Positions 21,396 through 33,997 of a stretch of 64,000 nucleotides of DNA are shown in pieces. The translations under genes were made by a program, and so were the position numbers. Origin of the DNA: Mycoplasmopsis fermentans PG18 (GTDB taxonomy: Bacteria > Bacillota_I > Bacilli_A > Mycoplasmatales > Metamycoplasmataceae); NCBI RefSeq assembly GCF_000209735.1, contig NC_021002.1, positions 453,837 through 517,836 of the forward strand. Reading direction: 5' to 3'. Under the pieces are notes generated by a model that saw nothing but the letters and a program-made list of their open reading frames with translations, was not told the origin of the DNA and made no database searches. How positions within the stretch are numbered: the stretch's first letter is position 1; the number at the start of each line of letters is the position of its first letter.

Positions 21396-22664
21396 ATGGC
21401 AAGATTTATTGATGAAATCAAAATAACTCTTCAAGCTGGTAAAGGTGGAGATGGCATGATCTCTTTCCGTCGTGAAGCTCATGTTGACAAAGGCGGACCA
21501 GATGGAGGAGATGGTGGAAGAGGCGGAAACATCTATTTTATAGGTGATTTAGGAAAAAACACTTTACTTAATTTATATGGAAATAAAAAGATAACTGCTG
21601 AAGATGGTATTAATGGCGGGCCTAAAAATCTTTATGGTGCAGCTGGCAAAGACACCTATGTTAAAGTTCCTCTTGGTACTGTTGTTTATAAAAATAATAA
21701 AGTGGTAGCTGATATTATTGAGCCTAATAAAAATTATTTAGTAGCTCAAGGTGGCCAAGGTGGCCGTGGCAATATGAAATTTAAAAGCCCTAGAAATACA
21801 GCTCCTAGAATTTGCGAAAATGGTACAAAAGGCGAAAAATTTGAAGCACATATTGTACTTAAAGTTATGTCGGATGTTGGTGTAGTTGGTAAACCTAGTG
21901 CAGGTAAAAGTACACTACTTTCAGTAATTAGTAACGCTAAAGCAAAAATTGCTGAATATGAATTTACAACCTTAGTTCCTCAATTGGGATTGGTTAGATA
22001 TTTTGATAATTCATTTACTGTAGCTGACTTACCAGGATTAATTAAAGGTGCTAGTTTAGGTAAAGGTTTGGGTTTTCAATTTTTAAAACATATTGAAAGA
22101 TGTCGTGTGATAGCTCATATTATTGACTTTGGTTTAAGTGAAAAAAATCCAATTGAAGACTATGAAACTATTAATAATGAATTAGCTTCATATAGCATGC
22201 ATTTAGAAAATAAACCACAAATTGTGGTCGCTAATAAAAGTGATATGCCAGATTTTAAAGATCATCTTAAAGCGTTTAAAAAGAAATATCCTAAAGTTAA
22301 AGTTATAGTAATTAGTGCTTTAGAGCAAGAAAACCTTGATCAATTAAAAGCTGAGCTTTGAAAAGTTATTGAAGCAAATAAAACTACTCCAGTAGCTGAA
22401 GTTGAAGAAGTTGAAATGGTTGAAATTAAACTTGAAGATGATTTCACTATTGCAAATCCATATCGTGGTTTCTTTGAAGTTAGTGGGCCAAAAGTTGAAA
22501 AAATCTATGAAAAAATCCCTCTAATTTCTTATGATAATTTGATTAGATTTAATAATATGCTCAAAAAAATTGGTGTATGAGATGATTTAATTAAAAAAGG
22601 AATTGAACCAGGTGATACTGTTCGAATTTTAGATTATGAATTCGAATGAGATGGCGAATTTTAG
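21396..22664 (+). CDS. obgE: GTPase Obg/CgtA (422 aa)
   Basis: Essential ribosome-associated GTPase. The Gly-rich Obg fold comes first ([30 protein letters not shown]). The G domain follows with [13 protein letters not shown] (G1), [11 protein letters not shown] (G3), VANKSDMPD (G4) and a SALEQ G5. The C-terminal OCT domain (about 330-422: '[15 protein letters not shown]...ILDYEFEWDG') is complete. A TATAAT at 21360-21365 and AGGAGG precede the ATG. Confidence 0.96.
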
Positions 22665-22759
22665 ATAAATTTTTAATTAAGTTTAATTGATTGATAGTAT
22701 TAAAAATTAAAAACATTTTAAATGTAATATAATTTTATAGAATTATTTTAAGGAGTCCT

Positions 22760-23497
22760 ATGGCAATCAAATATTTAAGTATGAATAATTATTCTGATAT
22801 TTGTGAATATGTTTCACAAGTTATTGAAAATCAGTTGTTTATGAAACCTAATTCAAATATAGCGATTAATGCAACTGATGATTTTAGAGGAATTTATAGT
22901 CAAATTGTTAATGATGTTAAAAAAGGAAAATACAGTTTTAATAAAGTTAATTTCTTTTTAACTGAAGAAATTGCAAATGTAACAAAAAATACAATTACTT
23001 CTGTTTATAGTTTCTTTGATAAGAATCTTTTAGCGCCAATTAACATGCCAACTAATCAAATTTTCTTTCCTATAACTTTCGCTCCAACAAAAGATCAACA
23101 ATATGATCCCTTTATTTTCAAAAATAAAGCATTCGACTTGTCTATAGTGTTTTTGGGCAAAAACGGTGAGCTAGGTTATATCGATAAATTTAAGAATTAC
23201 AACTCAGATTACACATCAAATTTTTGATTAAATAACGATTTATTAAACAACTTTAAAATCATGCAGAGAAATAATCAACTTAATTCACTTGAAATTTATT
23301 CAATTGGTTCTGGTGCATTATTTAACTCGAAAAAGATTTTAGTTATTGCTTTAGGACTTGATAAAAGCAACACAATTTTTAAATTAATGAATACTAAAAC
23401 AGTAAACTCTAAATTTGCAGCTTCAATGTTAATACAACATAATGATGCAACTTTAATTGCTGATGCTCCTTCGGGATTAGCTATTAAGAAAAACTAA
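22760..23497 (+). CDS. NagB-like protein lacking the deaminase active site (245 aa)
   Basis: Same length as the real NagB at 5069 and recognisably the same fold. 'SFNKVNFFLTEE' matches NagB 'DFSKMVTFNLDE', 'DLSIVFLGKNGELGYIDK' matches 'DFTILGIGENGHIAFNEP', and 'GSGALFNSKKILVIALG' matches 'GIGTILKSKKIMLLATG'. However the catalytic His is Glu, the N-E-P triplet is I-D-K, and the D-E-Y-L-G metal-like loop is lost. The protein is intact and well expressed by the look of its TATAAT (22728-22733) and AAGGAGT. A sugar-phosphate-binding regulatory role is possible; deaminase activity is unlikely. Confidence 0.8.
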
Positions 23498-23509
23498 ATT
23501 TGATTTAAA

Positions 23510-23532
23510 AATGACAGCATTACACTGTCATT
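23510..23532. terminator. Bidirectional terminator
   Basis: Perfect 8-bp stem AATGACAG/CTGTCATT with 7-nt loop, and T/A runs on both sides. It lies between the convergent NagB-like gene and hpt. Confidence 0.8.
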
Positions 23533-24088
23533 ATTTTTTTAAATATTTTTTATCAAAAATTCCAATATAAGGGAGGTTTCTCATTTTTTCATCATAATCC
23601 AAACCAAAACCAACTAAGAATTCATTTGGCACGATAAAGGCTGATTTATCAGCTTTCAATTCAACTTTACGGTTGTGTGGTTTGTCTAAAAGAGTTATTA
23701 TTTTAAATGAACGAGGTTTACGAGATAAAAGAATTTGCTTGATTTTATCAAGTGTAATTCCTGAATCAATAATGTCTTCAACAATTAAAACATCTTTATT
23801 TCTAATATCTTGAGCCAAGTCCATAATGATTTTAACACTACCGCTACTATTGCCTGCTCCTGCATAACTAGAAGTAGTCATAAAGTCTAAAACATGGTCA
23901 ACAGTTATATCTTTTATTAGCTGAGCTAAAAATGGGATTGATCCTTTTAAAAGACCAACAATGATTAAATTGTCTGAGTCTTTGTATTGTTGATTAACTC
24001 AAGTTGCTAATTCTTTGATTTTAGCTTCAATTTCTTCTTGAGTATATAAAACCTTTTTAATTCGATAGTCAATATTTTGCTTATTCAT
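23531..24088 (-). CDS. hpt: Hypoxanthine phosphoribosyltransferase (185 aa)
   Basis: Salvages hypoxanthine or guanine with PRPP to IMP/GMP. GLLKGSIPF near residue 45, the PRPP loop VLIVEDIIDSGITLDKI and the base-specificity segment (FIVPNEFLVGFGLDYDEKMRNLPYIG) are all typical of Hpt. One UGA(Trp). It overlaps the end of the upstream kinase gene by 8 nt, so it is co-transcribed with the two deoxynucleoside kinases. Confidence 0.95.
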
Positions 24089-24752
24089 TATACCTCTTTG
24101 ATTTTGAGAAGTCATAGCTATCTATTATATTAATAGCTTCTTGTAAAACTTCTTTTTCACTTTTGTTATTACTATTAATGATAACATAAGGTATCTTAAA
24201 TTTTTCAACTAATCTTATATAAAGCTTTTTATATAAAGAATGAAGTAATTTAAAGTATGTTTCATTTTGAGCATAATTATCAACTTCTGAAGCGCGACCT
24301 CGAGCTAATAAACGAGCTTTGAATGCATTAAAATCAATATCAATAAAGATCGCCAAATCCGGATTATCTTCAGGATCAACTATTTTTTCAAACATAGCAT
24401 CAAAACCTGCTTGATATTTAGGATCTTTATCCATTAAAGTGACAACAGCAAAAACATAGTGTTCGATGTTGAAACGATCTAAAAAGATATGATTGTCTCT
24501 AAAATTTAAGTTATTATTTTTAAATTTAGCTACTGTTTTTTTAAATGTGTCTGATAAGCTTTCAATAATATATGATTGAAAACCAATGTGAATATTAGGT
24601 TGTTTTTCATACATTCATTTTAAAAATGTATTAAAAACTGGGTCATTTTCTTGAAATTCTTCTAATAAAACTGATTTTTTATAATGTTTATGTAAGCCTT
24701 TAGCAAGTGTACTTTTACCACTGCCAATCATGCCACTTATACCAATAATCAT
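24081..24752 (-). CDS. Deoxynucleoside kinase, copy 1 (223 aa)
   Basis: Phosphorylates deoxyadenosine, deoxyguanosine or deoxycytidine (specificity not readable). P-loop GISGMIGSGKSTLAK, the substrate-binding FLDRFNIEHYVF (DRS-type motif), PDLAIFIDIDFNAFKARLLARGR with the LID arginines. Mycoplasmas cannot make nucleotides de novo, so this fits with deoD/deoA and hpt. A tandem paralogue of exactly the same length lies 8 nt upstream. Confidence 0.93.
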
Positions 24753-24760
24753 TGTAAGTC

Positions 24761-25432
24761 CTATTTATTGTAACGTTCCATTTTACTGAAATCGTAATTG
24801 TTAATAACTTCAACAGCTTTTTCAAAAACTTGTTTTTCAGTTAAATTATCTGTTTCAATAATAACATAGTTTAAATCATATTTTTTAGCTTGTTTAATAA
24901 ATAATGGTTTATAAAGATCATAAAGTTCTCTAAAGTAATCTTTGTTTTTATTTCAGTTTTCAGTTTCAACTTCTCTACCTCTTTCAAATAATCTTTTCTT
25001 GAAAGTGTCAAAAGTCATATCTAGAAAAATTGCTAAATCTGGAGTTTCATCTTTAGTAATAAGATGAGAGAAAAGTGCATCATAACCTTCTAAATATTTT
25101 TTACCTTTAGTTCTTAAGTTAACATTAGCAAAAATGTAATGTTCAATACTAAAACGATCTAAAAATATGTGATTATCCTTGTATTTATAGCCTTTTTCGC
25201 TAAATTTTTTAAAACAATCTGCTAATTTAGATGTGTGGTTTTCCACTACATAAGATTGAAAACCAATTGTTAAATTAGGTTGTTTTTCATAAAGTCATTT
25301 TAAGAATGTATTGAAGACATCATCGTCCTCTTCATATTCTTTTAACATCATTGAATTTTTGTAGTGTTTAACTAAATTTCTTGTTAGTGTGCTTTTACCA
25401 CTACTAATCATTCCGCTTATACCTATAACCAT
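24761..25432 (-). CDS. Deoxynucleoside kinase, copy 2 (223 aa)
   Basis: Paralogue of the following gene: P-loop GISGMISSGKSTLTR, FLDRFSIEHYIFANV, PDLAIFLDMTFDTFKKRLFERGR. The two share length, the tail 'NNYDFSKMERYN(K)' versus 'DSYDFSKSKRYN(E)' and most motifs, but clearly diverge in the Lys/Glu-rich middle. The pair may be the subunits of a dAK/dGK-type heterodimer, as known for Lactobacillus kinases. First gene of the kinase-kinase-hpt operon. Confidence 0.93.
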
Positions 25433-25540
25433 AATAATTACCTCTTTCTTTATTTGTTTTTAGTCTAAAAAGTTAATAAAAAAACAATACAAAACTGATT
25501 CATGTATTAATCATTTAAATGAAATCAATTGAATAGTCAA

Positions 25541-26032
25541 CTATTTGTATTGAATTGATAAGATTTTTATACTGTATTTATTAGGCACATCAACTTCAAC
25601 TGTTGCGCCTTCATCACCTTCCATGATAGCTTGTGCTACTGGTGATTCATTAGAAATATTACCTTCCATTGGATTAGAATCATGAATACCCATGATTTTA
25701 ACTGTAATTTCTTTATTTGTTTTTAAGTTAAGATATTTAACTGTTGCTCCGATACCTGCTTTTAGTTTACCTTTTTTGTTTTGGTTTGTTTCAATAACTT
25801 CAGCATTTGCTAAAATGCCTTCAAGTTCAACAATTCTTGCTTCAACAATACCTTGACGATCTCTGGCTGCATCATATTCAGCGTTTTCTGAAAGGTCACC
25901 TTGTGCTCTAGCTTCTTTTAAAGCTGCTTGAATTTCAGGTCTTTCAACTTTAATTAAGTGTTCATATTCTGCTTGATATTTTTCTAATGTTTCTTTAGCT
26001 AATATGATTTTTTCTTGCTTTTTACCTGCCAT
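25541..26032 (-). CDS. greA: Transcript cleavage factor GreA (163 aa)
   Basis: Rescues backtracked RNA polymerase. N-terminal coiled coil with the acidic tip (KEARAQGDLSENAEYDAARD) and a C-terminal FKBP-like domain (GIGATVKYLNLKTNKE, SPVAQAIMEGDEGATVEV). Full family length, start ATG after AAGGAGG. Confidence 0.97.
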   Translation of the reverse strand: MAGKKQEKIILAKETLEKYQAEYEHLIKVERPEIQAALKEARAQGDLSENAEYDAARDRQGIVEARIVELEGILANAEVIETNQNKKGKLKAGIGATVKYLNLKTNKEITVKIMGIHDSNPMEGNISNESPVAQAIMEGDEGATVEVDVPNKYSIKILSIQYK

Positions 26033-26271
26033 CTATCCCTCCTTATATGTTTAATAATAGTTATTTTACAATATATTAAGCTTTATTTTATAAAATAAAT
26101 TTATTTTTTGTCCATTATTTGAGAAAAGCTAAAAAACGATAAATAATCGATAAAAAATCAACTTTTTAGTGATCTAAATTTAATTAAATATTTAAGTGGA
26201 ATTTTTTCTTCTTTATATAGAAAAAAGATTTTTAATATAGAATATTAATTATGCATAAGAAAGGAATGAAT
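26033..26271. other. Non-coding region upstream of greA
   Basis: AT-rich spacer of 239 nt, holding the divergent greA promoter. I see no gene or strong structure. Confidence 0.4.
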
Positions 26272-26484
26272 ATGAAAGTTGAATACTTAAGTGAAGCAAA
26301 AGTCGAAGAATATAAATGACTTAAAAATTTTTCGAGTAAAGTTCTTATTTTTTGAACAAAATAAGATATTTCAGGAATTAAGGGTTTTAACTCCCATTCG
26401 AAAAACTTCAAATTACATCATCCAATTTCAAAATGCCTGAAGTATGTTCGCGAATTTTTTTGATTATTGTTGTTGCTTTCATAA
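26272..26484 (+). pseudogene. Possible gene remnant with in-frame TAA
   Basis: An ATG behind AAAGGAATGA opens 30 codons (MKVEYLSEAKVEEYKWLKNF...) to TAA at 26362. The same frame then stays open for 39 more codons (DISGIKGFNSHSKNFKLHHP...). Two UGA codons must be Trp. The family is not recognised and the region could instead be chance reading of intergenic DNA. A further 65 nt to the next gene hold nothing visible. Confidence 0.25.
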
Positions 26485-26549
26485 TGAATAAATTAATTAT
26501 TTAGTTTAGTTTTTGTTAAAAAAAGAACATTTTCGTTACAAAAAAGTCC

Positions 26550-27278
26550 TTAGTTTTCATTTTTTATTTCAGTTTTACTTTTTACTATATATAAGAATCC
26601 GCTTTTTACATAACTTAATTCATAAACAATTTTATTAAGTTTTAAATGTTTAGTTAAAACTCTATAACCACTTTTTGTATTTGAATTTTGTAATACAACA
26701 AGCATCCCTTTTTCACTTAACATTGGATAATATTTGTCAAATAATTCTTGATTTGTTTCAGTTGAATTAATTGAAAAAATCAATTTGAATTTCTTATCTT
26801 GAGTTTTTAATTCATTAACATTAATAAATGAAGGTTGATCTTTAAAGTATTTAGGTAATTCTAAAACAGCTTTATTTCATAAACTTACATTCATGTTTTG
26901 TTTTTCTAAACAAATTTGAGCTTGTGATTTATTTTTAAATAAAGCTGTTGGATATTCTAACTTACTTCCAACAAGTAAAATCTCTTGAACATCATTTAAA
27001 TAAATAGTATTAATAAAGTTTTCTAAATCATAATCATCAAGATTACTTTTAAAAAATTCTTTTAATTCTTTAGGGAATTCTCCTAATTCTTCACCTCTGA
27101 TTTTCAAAATAGCTTCATGAGCTTTTTGAGCTTCTTTGGTATTTATTTCATTACGAATTTTTCTAGTTTTAACTAGTAAAATAATATAAGTTATAAAGGC
27201 AATAATCACAAAAACAATAGCAGAAACAATTAAGCCAATTTTTGCACCTTTACTTAAATTGATTACAGCACTAATCAT
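26550..27278 (-). CDS. BC85_0335-type putative methyltransferase, membrane-anchored (242 aa)
   Basis: One N-terminal membrane helix (about 12-34, IGLIVSAIVFVIIAFITYII) is followed by a soluble alpha/beta domain. 'NTIYLNDVQEILLVGSKLEYPTALF' looks like the first strand and loop of a SAM-dependent methyltransferase, and the C-terminal part (YYPMLSEKGMLVVLQN) like strand 5. Its place directly after ruvX, overlapping it by 8 nt, matches the mycoplasma family that public annotation calls BC85_0335; that name is from memory. Substrate unknown. Confidence 0.6.
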
Positions 27279-27705
27279 GTAATTCTACACCTCCATAATT
27301 TAAAAATTCTTGCAAGATTAAAACAGCTGACAAAGTATCTTTATGAGCTTTTCTTTTTTTAATAGAAAGTTTTGCTTCTTTTAAAATATTAGTAGCAGCT
27401 ATAGTAGTTCCATATTCATTAACTTGATAAATTTTGTAGTCTTTAAAAATACCTTTTAGTTTATGAGCAAAAGATTCAAAAAGCACTGTTCTTTCACTAC
27501 TTGTATTATTAGATCTTAAAGGCTTTCCTAATACCAATTTATCTATTTTATATGTTTTTTGGTAAATTTTGATTTGCTCAATAATTGCATTAAAATCATT
27601 TTCTTCAAAATGTAATGTTTCAAGTGCACTAGCTATAATCATGCCTTCATCACTAATTGCAAAACCGCAAGTTTTAGTGCCTAAATCTAGAGCTAAAGCT
27701 CGCAT
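27271..27705 (-). CDS. ruvX: Holliday junction resolvase-like RuvX/YqgF (144 aa)
   Basis: RNase H-fold protein required in pre-16S rRNA processing in E. coli and proposed as a resolvase. [19 protein letters not shown] carries the first catalytic Asp, KLVLGKPLR the middle motif, and VNEYGTTIAATNIL plus HKDTLSAVLILQEFL the last acidic residue. The ATG shares a base with the alaS stop, so translation is coupled. Confidence 0.92.
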   Translation of the reverse strand: MRALALDLGTKTCGFAISDEGMIIASALETLHFEENDFNAIIEQIKIYQKTYKIDKLVLGKPLRSNNTSSERTVLFESFAHKLKGIFKDYKIYQVNEYGTTIAATNILKEAKLSIKKRKAHKDTLSAVLILQEFLNYGGVELHD

Positions 27706-30326
27706 TAAATAAGTTCCTTAATAATATTTTCAAGATCTTTAGTATAGTCAACTTTACCCATTGAAATAATTGAACTTCCACCACCACGACCATTGGTTTT
27801 TGAAGCTATTTGTTGGAATAATTTGTTAGCATCAAGCACTTTAGCGGCCACACATAAAAGAATTTGATTATTACTTTTAGCACCTAAAACAATTATAGCT
27901 TCAGGAAATTTTTCTCTAAGCGTTGCAGCAGCAACTTTAACTTGGGAACTATCAAAATCAATGTTTAAATAATAAGGGTATTTTTTGTTTTTAGTTAATT
28001 GAACACTATCAAAATCAAAGGTTATATTGCTTTTGTTTTTGATTAATTCTTTGATATCTTCATGAACTTTATCAATTGTTTTTTTAATGTTTGCACATTC
28101 AATTTCAACATCTTTATTAGGTGTAAATTTAATTTGATATTTACTATCAAAGCTTTGAGCTTTTTTAACTAAAGCATCTAATTGTTCTTTTAAACTTTGA
28201 TTTAATTCTGTTAAATATTGTTTAACATATTTATGAGAAGCTACAGCTCTTATTCTAAATACACCAGCAGTTTTTTTCTCAACTTTAGTAATTTTAAAGT
28301 CTTCTAAAATTCCGGTTCTATCTAAGTGAGTACCACCGCAAAGGTCTTTTGTAATACCTTTAAAGTCAACAATACGAATGTTATTAGGATCCATGTATTC
28401 ACTTTCGTCAATAGTCATAATTGCGCCCATTTCTTTGGCTTTTTTAATGTTTGTTACAATATATTCACGTTCAACATTTTGTTTAATTCAACCATGCATT
28501 ATGTCTTCGATTTTTTTAATTTGTTCATCAGTTGGTTTTTCATCAGCTGGAAAGTCAAATATTAAACGTTCTTCGGTGATATCTGAACCAAGTTGATCAA
28601 TATGAGGTCCAAGTACTTTAACTAAAGCACGGAATAATAAGTGAGTTGCTGAGTGACCTCGAGCCATACCAATTCTTACTTCTTTATCAACATAACATTC
28701 GACAGTATCCTTATTGTTAATTTTGCCTTCAATTTTATGAATATGGTTACCAAATTTGTCTTTAAAAACATCTAAAATTTTGATTTTATTTTTACCTTGT
28801 AAAATGAAACCATGGTCATGATTTTGACCACCACTAGTAGCATAAAAAGGTGTTTTATCTAAGATCAAATAACCTTCACCATTTAATGATTTTACCTCTT
28901 CCTCATTATTTAAAAGTTTAAGAATTTTTGATTTACTTTCTAAGTCTGTATAACCAATAAATTCACCGATTTTGCCTTTAATTAAGGCTAATGAGTTAAT
29001 TACTTTATCCATTCCGTTAACTTTTTCACCCCTGCTTAAGTTGGCGTGTCTTTCCTTAGCTTCTTCAAAAGCTTTAAGATCAACTTTAATATTTTTCTTA
29101 GCTAAAATTTCAACAGTTAACTCAATTGGAAAGCCATAAGTTTCAAGTAAATTAAAAGCATCTTCACCTGAGAAAATTTTAGTTTTATTATCCATAAATT
29201 TTTCAAGTAATAATTTACCTTTTTCAATAGTTTGATGGAAAGCTAATTCTTCTTCTTTAATGGCTACTACAACAGGTTTTTTGTCATATTCATAAGGTAA
29301 TGAATCTTGTACTACATCTACTAATTTATGTAAAAATAGACCTTTAACTCCTAGTTGCATTCCTTTGTAAATTGAACGTCGAATAAGTCTTCTAATAATG
29401 TAACCACGGCCAACATTTGAAACTTTAGCTCCATCAGCTATAGCATTAACCACTGTTCTAATGTGGTCTGCTATAACTTTAAAGTTAGTGTTGATTTCAG
29501 TTTGCTTTTTATCTTTTTTAAAGTAGTTATCAATGTCATATTTAACTGTGGCATATTTTTCTATTTCTTTAATTATGTTAATAAAAAGATCGCTGTCATA
29601 GTTAGTTGGAGCATCTTGCATAATTGAAGCAATTCTTTCAAGTCCTGCACCAGTATCAATATTTTTTTGTTTTAATTCAGTATAGTTATTTTCACCATCA
29701 TTATTGAATTGACTAAAAACTATATTTCAAATTTCGATGTAACGGTCATTTTCAATATCTTTTTTAAGCAACTCTAAACCACGTTTGTTATATTTAGGTC
29801 CTCTATCATAAAAGATTTCTGTATCGGGTCCACAAGGTCCACTACCAACATCTCAGAAGTTTGTATCTCTAGTTCCTGGAATTAAGTGTGATTCTTCAAC
29901 TCCTTGTTCCATTCAGTATTTTTTAGTATCCAAATCTTCTGCAAAATAAGTCATGTAAAGTTTTTTAGGGTCTATTTGTAATTCATTAGTTAAGAATTCA
30001 TAACCAAAAGCGATAGCTTCTTTTTTAAAGTAATCGCCAATTGAAAAGTTACCTAACATTTCGAAAAATGTGTGGTGTCTTGAAGTTACACCAACGTTTT
30101 CTATATCATTAGTTCTAATTGCTTTTTGACTGTTAGTTAATCTATTTCTAGGCGGTTTTTTCTTACCTGAAAAATAATCTTTAAGTGTTGCTACACCTGA
30201 GTTAATTCAAAGCAAAGAAGGATCATTAACTGGAATTAATGATTTGCTTTCAACACGCAAGTGACCTTTTGATTCAAAATACCTTAGTCACTTTTCTCTA
30301 ATTTCTTTTGATGTTAATTTTTCCAT
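27705..30326 (-). CDS. alaS: Alanyl-tRNA synthetase (873 aa)
   Basis: Class II synthetase. N-terminal core begins [19 protein letters not shown], with motif 2 in the '[20 protein letters not shown]' segment and the [14 protein letters not shown] motif 3. The editing domain shows [24 protein letters not shown] and [11 protein letters not shown] (the metal-binding Cys and His residues). The C-terminal oligomerisation/DHHA1 part ends [11 protein letters not shown]. Four or more Trp are UGA. It lies 9 nt after mnmA and runs into ruvX. Confidence 0.97.
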
Positions 30327-30335
30327 AGTTATCTC

Positions 30336-31620
<1,285 letters not shown>

Positions 31621-31863
31621 CTATAATTTTATTGTGAATTTCATTTTCGATAAAGCTTTTCCGCTATTTTCTATAGTAAATACTTGAGCAAACTCATCAT
31701 AGCTATCTTTAACATTTTATTTTAAAATATCTTTTAATGAAGCCATTTTTACTCTGTTTCTATTAACATCTTCATCAGTTAATTTTTGTATTAATTTTTT
31801 TAAAATAAATCTTTTAAATGTTATTAGAATTTTATATCTAATAAAATTACTAAATAGACTGTT
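31621..31863 (-). pseudogene. Unidentified protein remnant with in-frame TAA
   Basis: On the minus strand a frame without a start codon reads ...KLIQKLTDEDVNRNRVKMA, SLKDILK, then TAA (31717-31719), then NVKDSYDEFAQVFTIENSGK and on to TAG at 31621. The composition looks like protein rather than AT-rich noise, but I cannot name the family. Upstream the frame closes inside a copy of the dispersed motif (31859-31869). Confidence 0.35.
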
Positions 31864-31869
31864 TTATAG
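31859..31869. repeat. Dispersed motif copy, exact
   Basis: CTGTTTTATAG (reverse complement of CTATAAAACAG) flanked by A and T, in the mnmA-argS intergenic region. The remaining bases to 32105 are AT-rich with nothing else visible. Confidence 0.6.
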
Positions 31870-32105
31870 TTAAATTGGACAATTTTGAGTATATTTTTCA
31901 AATCAATATTAATCAAAAAATAAAACAATCAAAATTAAACATTCAAACAGTTGATATATAAGTTTAAGTTAATTAATATTGCCTATTTTTAATTTAGTTT
32001 TTTATTGTCCCTTTCTATTTTTAATCAAAATATAATTATTATTTTTTCTGAATCTATTAAAAAAACATAATTTTTTGACTCTTTAATAGCGAATTAGAAT
32101 TATAA

Positions 32106-32130
32106 AAAAGAAGCACTATTGAGTACTTCC
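32106..32130 (-). terminator. Terminator after argS
   Basis: On the minus strand GAAGTAC and GTGCTTC pair (one G-T) around TCAATA and are followed by six T. Confidence 0.7.
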
Positions 32131-32145
32131 TAAAATTATTTTGAA

Positions 32146-33774
32146 TTACATTTTGTGTTTTGAACTAACACCTAAAAGTCTTAATCCGTTTTCTAAAACA
32201 ATATTAACAGCACGAGCAATAGTTAAAGAATTCATTTCATTCTTGCTTCCAATAATTTTTTCTGTATTTGAGTATCATGAGTTAAATTCTTTGGCAACTC
32301 TAATTAAGTATTGTGTTAGTAAGTGTGTTAAGTACTTAGTTGCTGAACTAATGATAACTTCTGGAAATTCAAGCAATGTCGAAACTAATTTTTTATCAAG
32401 TTCGTTGTCAATATTTGTTGCTTTAAGTTTTGAAACATCTAATTTAGATTTCTTAAGCAATTGGTATGAACGAGCATTTGCATATTGAATTAAGAAGACA
32501 GGGTTGTCATTTGATTTTGAAGTTGCAATGTTAATGTCGAAGTCAAGTTTTGAATTATATGTTCTATCTAAAAGAATGAAACGAGCACTGTCTACTCCAA
32601 CAAGGTCAACAAAGTCTCTTAATCAAAAACTTGTACCTTTACGTTTTGACATTTTGTATTCTTGACCATCTTTCATAAGTCTTACTAATTGTAAACAAAG
32701 AACAATTAATTTGTTTGGGTCGTAACCTAAGTCTTGCATTGCTATTTTCATTCTAGTGATGTAACTTAAGTGGTCAGCGCCTCAAATGTTCATAATAATT
32801 GGATCTTTGCCTGAGTTTTTGAATTTTTTGTCATGGTAAGCAATATCTGGTGCAAAGTAAGTAAAATCACCATTGCTTTTAATTACAACACGGTCTTTAT
32901 CATCACCATATTTTGTTGTTCTAAGTCATGTAGCACCATCTGCTTCAAAATGGTTTTTAAGTTTTTTAATTGTGTCTAAAATTCTTTTACTGTTGTTTGC
33001 ATATAAAGTTTTTTCACTAAATCAAATATCAAATCCACATTTAAATTTTTTAAGATCAACTTTAATTTGTTTTAAGAAATTAGCCACACCTTCTTTTTTA
33101 AATACTTTTAAAGCTTCATCATTTAATTCTTTAAGATCTTTAAATTTATCTCCATGTTTTGTTCTAATTTGTTCAGCATTTCAAACAATGTCTTGACCTC
33201 CATAGCAGTCTTCTGGCATAGGGAAATCTGGTTCATAAAATTGTTTATATCTTGCAAATATACTTTGAGCTAAAGTGTTAATTTGGTTACCACCATCATT
33301 GATGTAATATTCACGTAAAACATTTAAACCTGCGAAAGTACAAATGTTGTATAGTGCTGATCCAATAGCAGCATTACGTGCATGACCAATGTGCAAGTAT
33401 CCAGTAGGGTTTGCTGAAACCCATTCGATGTTTAGATTTCCTTTTAATTTACCACGACCAAAGTTTTCATTTTGTTTGATAATTTGGTTCAAACTTTTAA
33501 TAATTGTTTGATCATCAATGTAAAAGTTTAAAAATCCAGGAGCTGCAATTTCTACACTTTTTAGACCTAATGAAGTTAGTTTAGGCTCTAATTCTTTAAC
33601 AATTTTTTTGGCAAGTTCCATAGGATTTTTGCCTTTGTTTCCTAATGCAACGTTAGAAGCGAAATCGGCTTTGACTTTAGGTTCAATTAAGAGATCGTCC
33701 TTTTCAATCCCTAATTTGTTTAAAATTGGTTTTAATTCTTTAATAATTTTGCTTTTAATAATGTTTTTATCCAT
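32146..33774 (-). CDS. argS: Arginyl-tRNA synthetase (542 aa)
   Basis: Class I synthetase. HIGH motif in [17 protein letters not shown], ArgRS-specific [11 protein letters not shown], a KMSKRKG loop ([12 protein letters not shown]) and the C-terminal anticodon domain ([12 protein letters not shown]...[16 protein letters not shown]). Length is normal. Five UGA(Trp) codons. Single gene unit with its own terminator. Confidence 0.96.
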
Positions 33775-33908
33775 AATGTCAATATTATAACAAATTAATA
33801 GTTAAAATATATGCCTATTTTAATATTTTATTTTTTTGTAAAAATAAGTATTTTTTAAGGTTGTTTTTGCTAATTAAGCTTTTTTATAGGTTAATTGAAA
33901 AAACAAAA

Positions 33909-33957
33909 AACTTCACACAATAAATAATGGAGATTTTTATATGTGCAAAGTTTTTCT
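33909..33957. terminator. Long inverted repeat, probable terminator
   Basis: AAAACTTCACACA and TGTGCAAAGTTTT pair at 11 of 13 positions across a 25-nt loop. It lies between the divergent argS and the lipoprotein gene end and most likely ends the arc transcript. Confidence 0.5.
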
Positions 33958-33997
33958 TTTAATTTAATTGAATGAAAAGTTTTTTTGATGTTACTTA

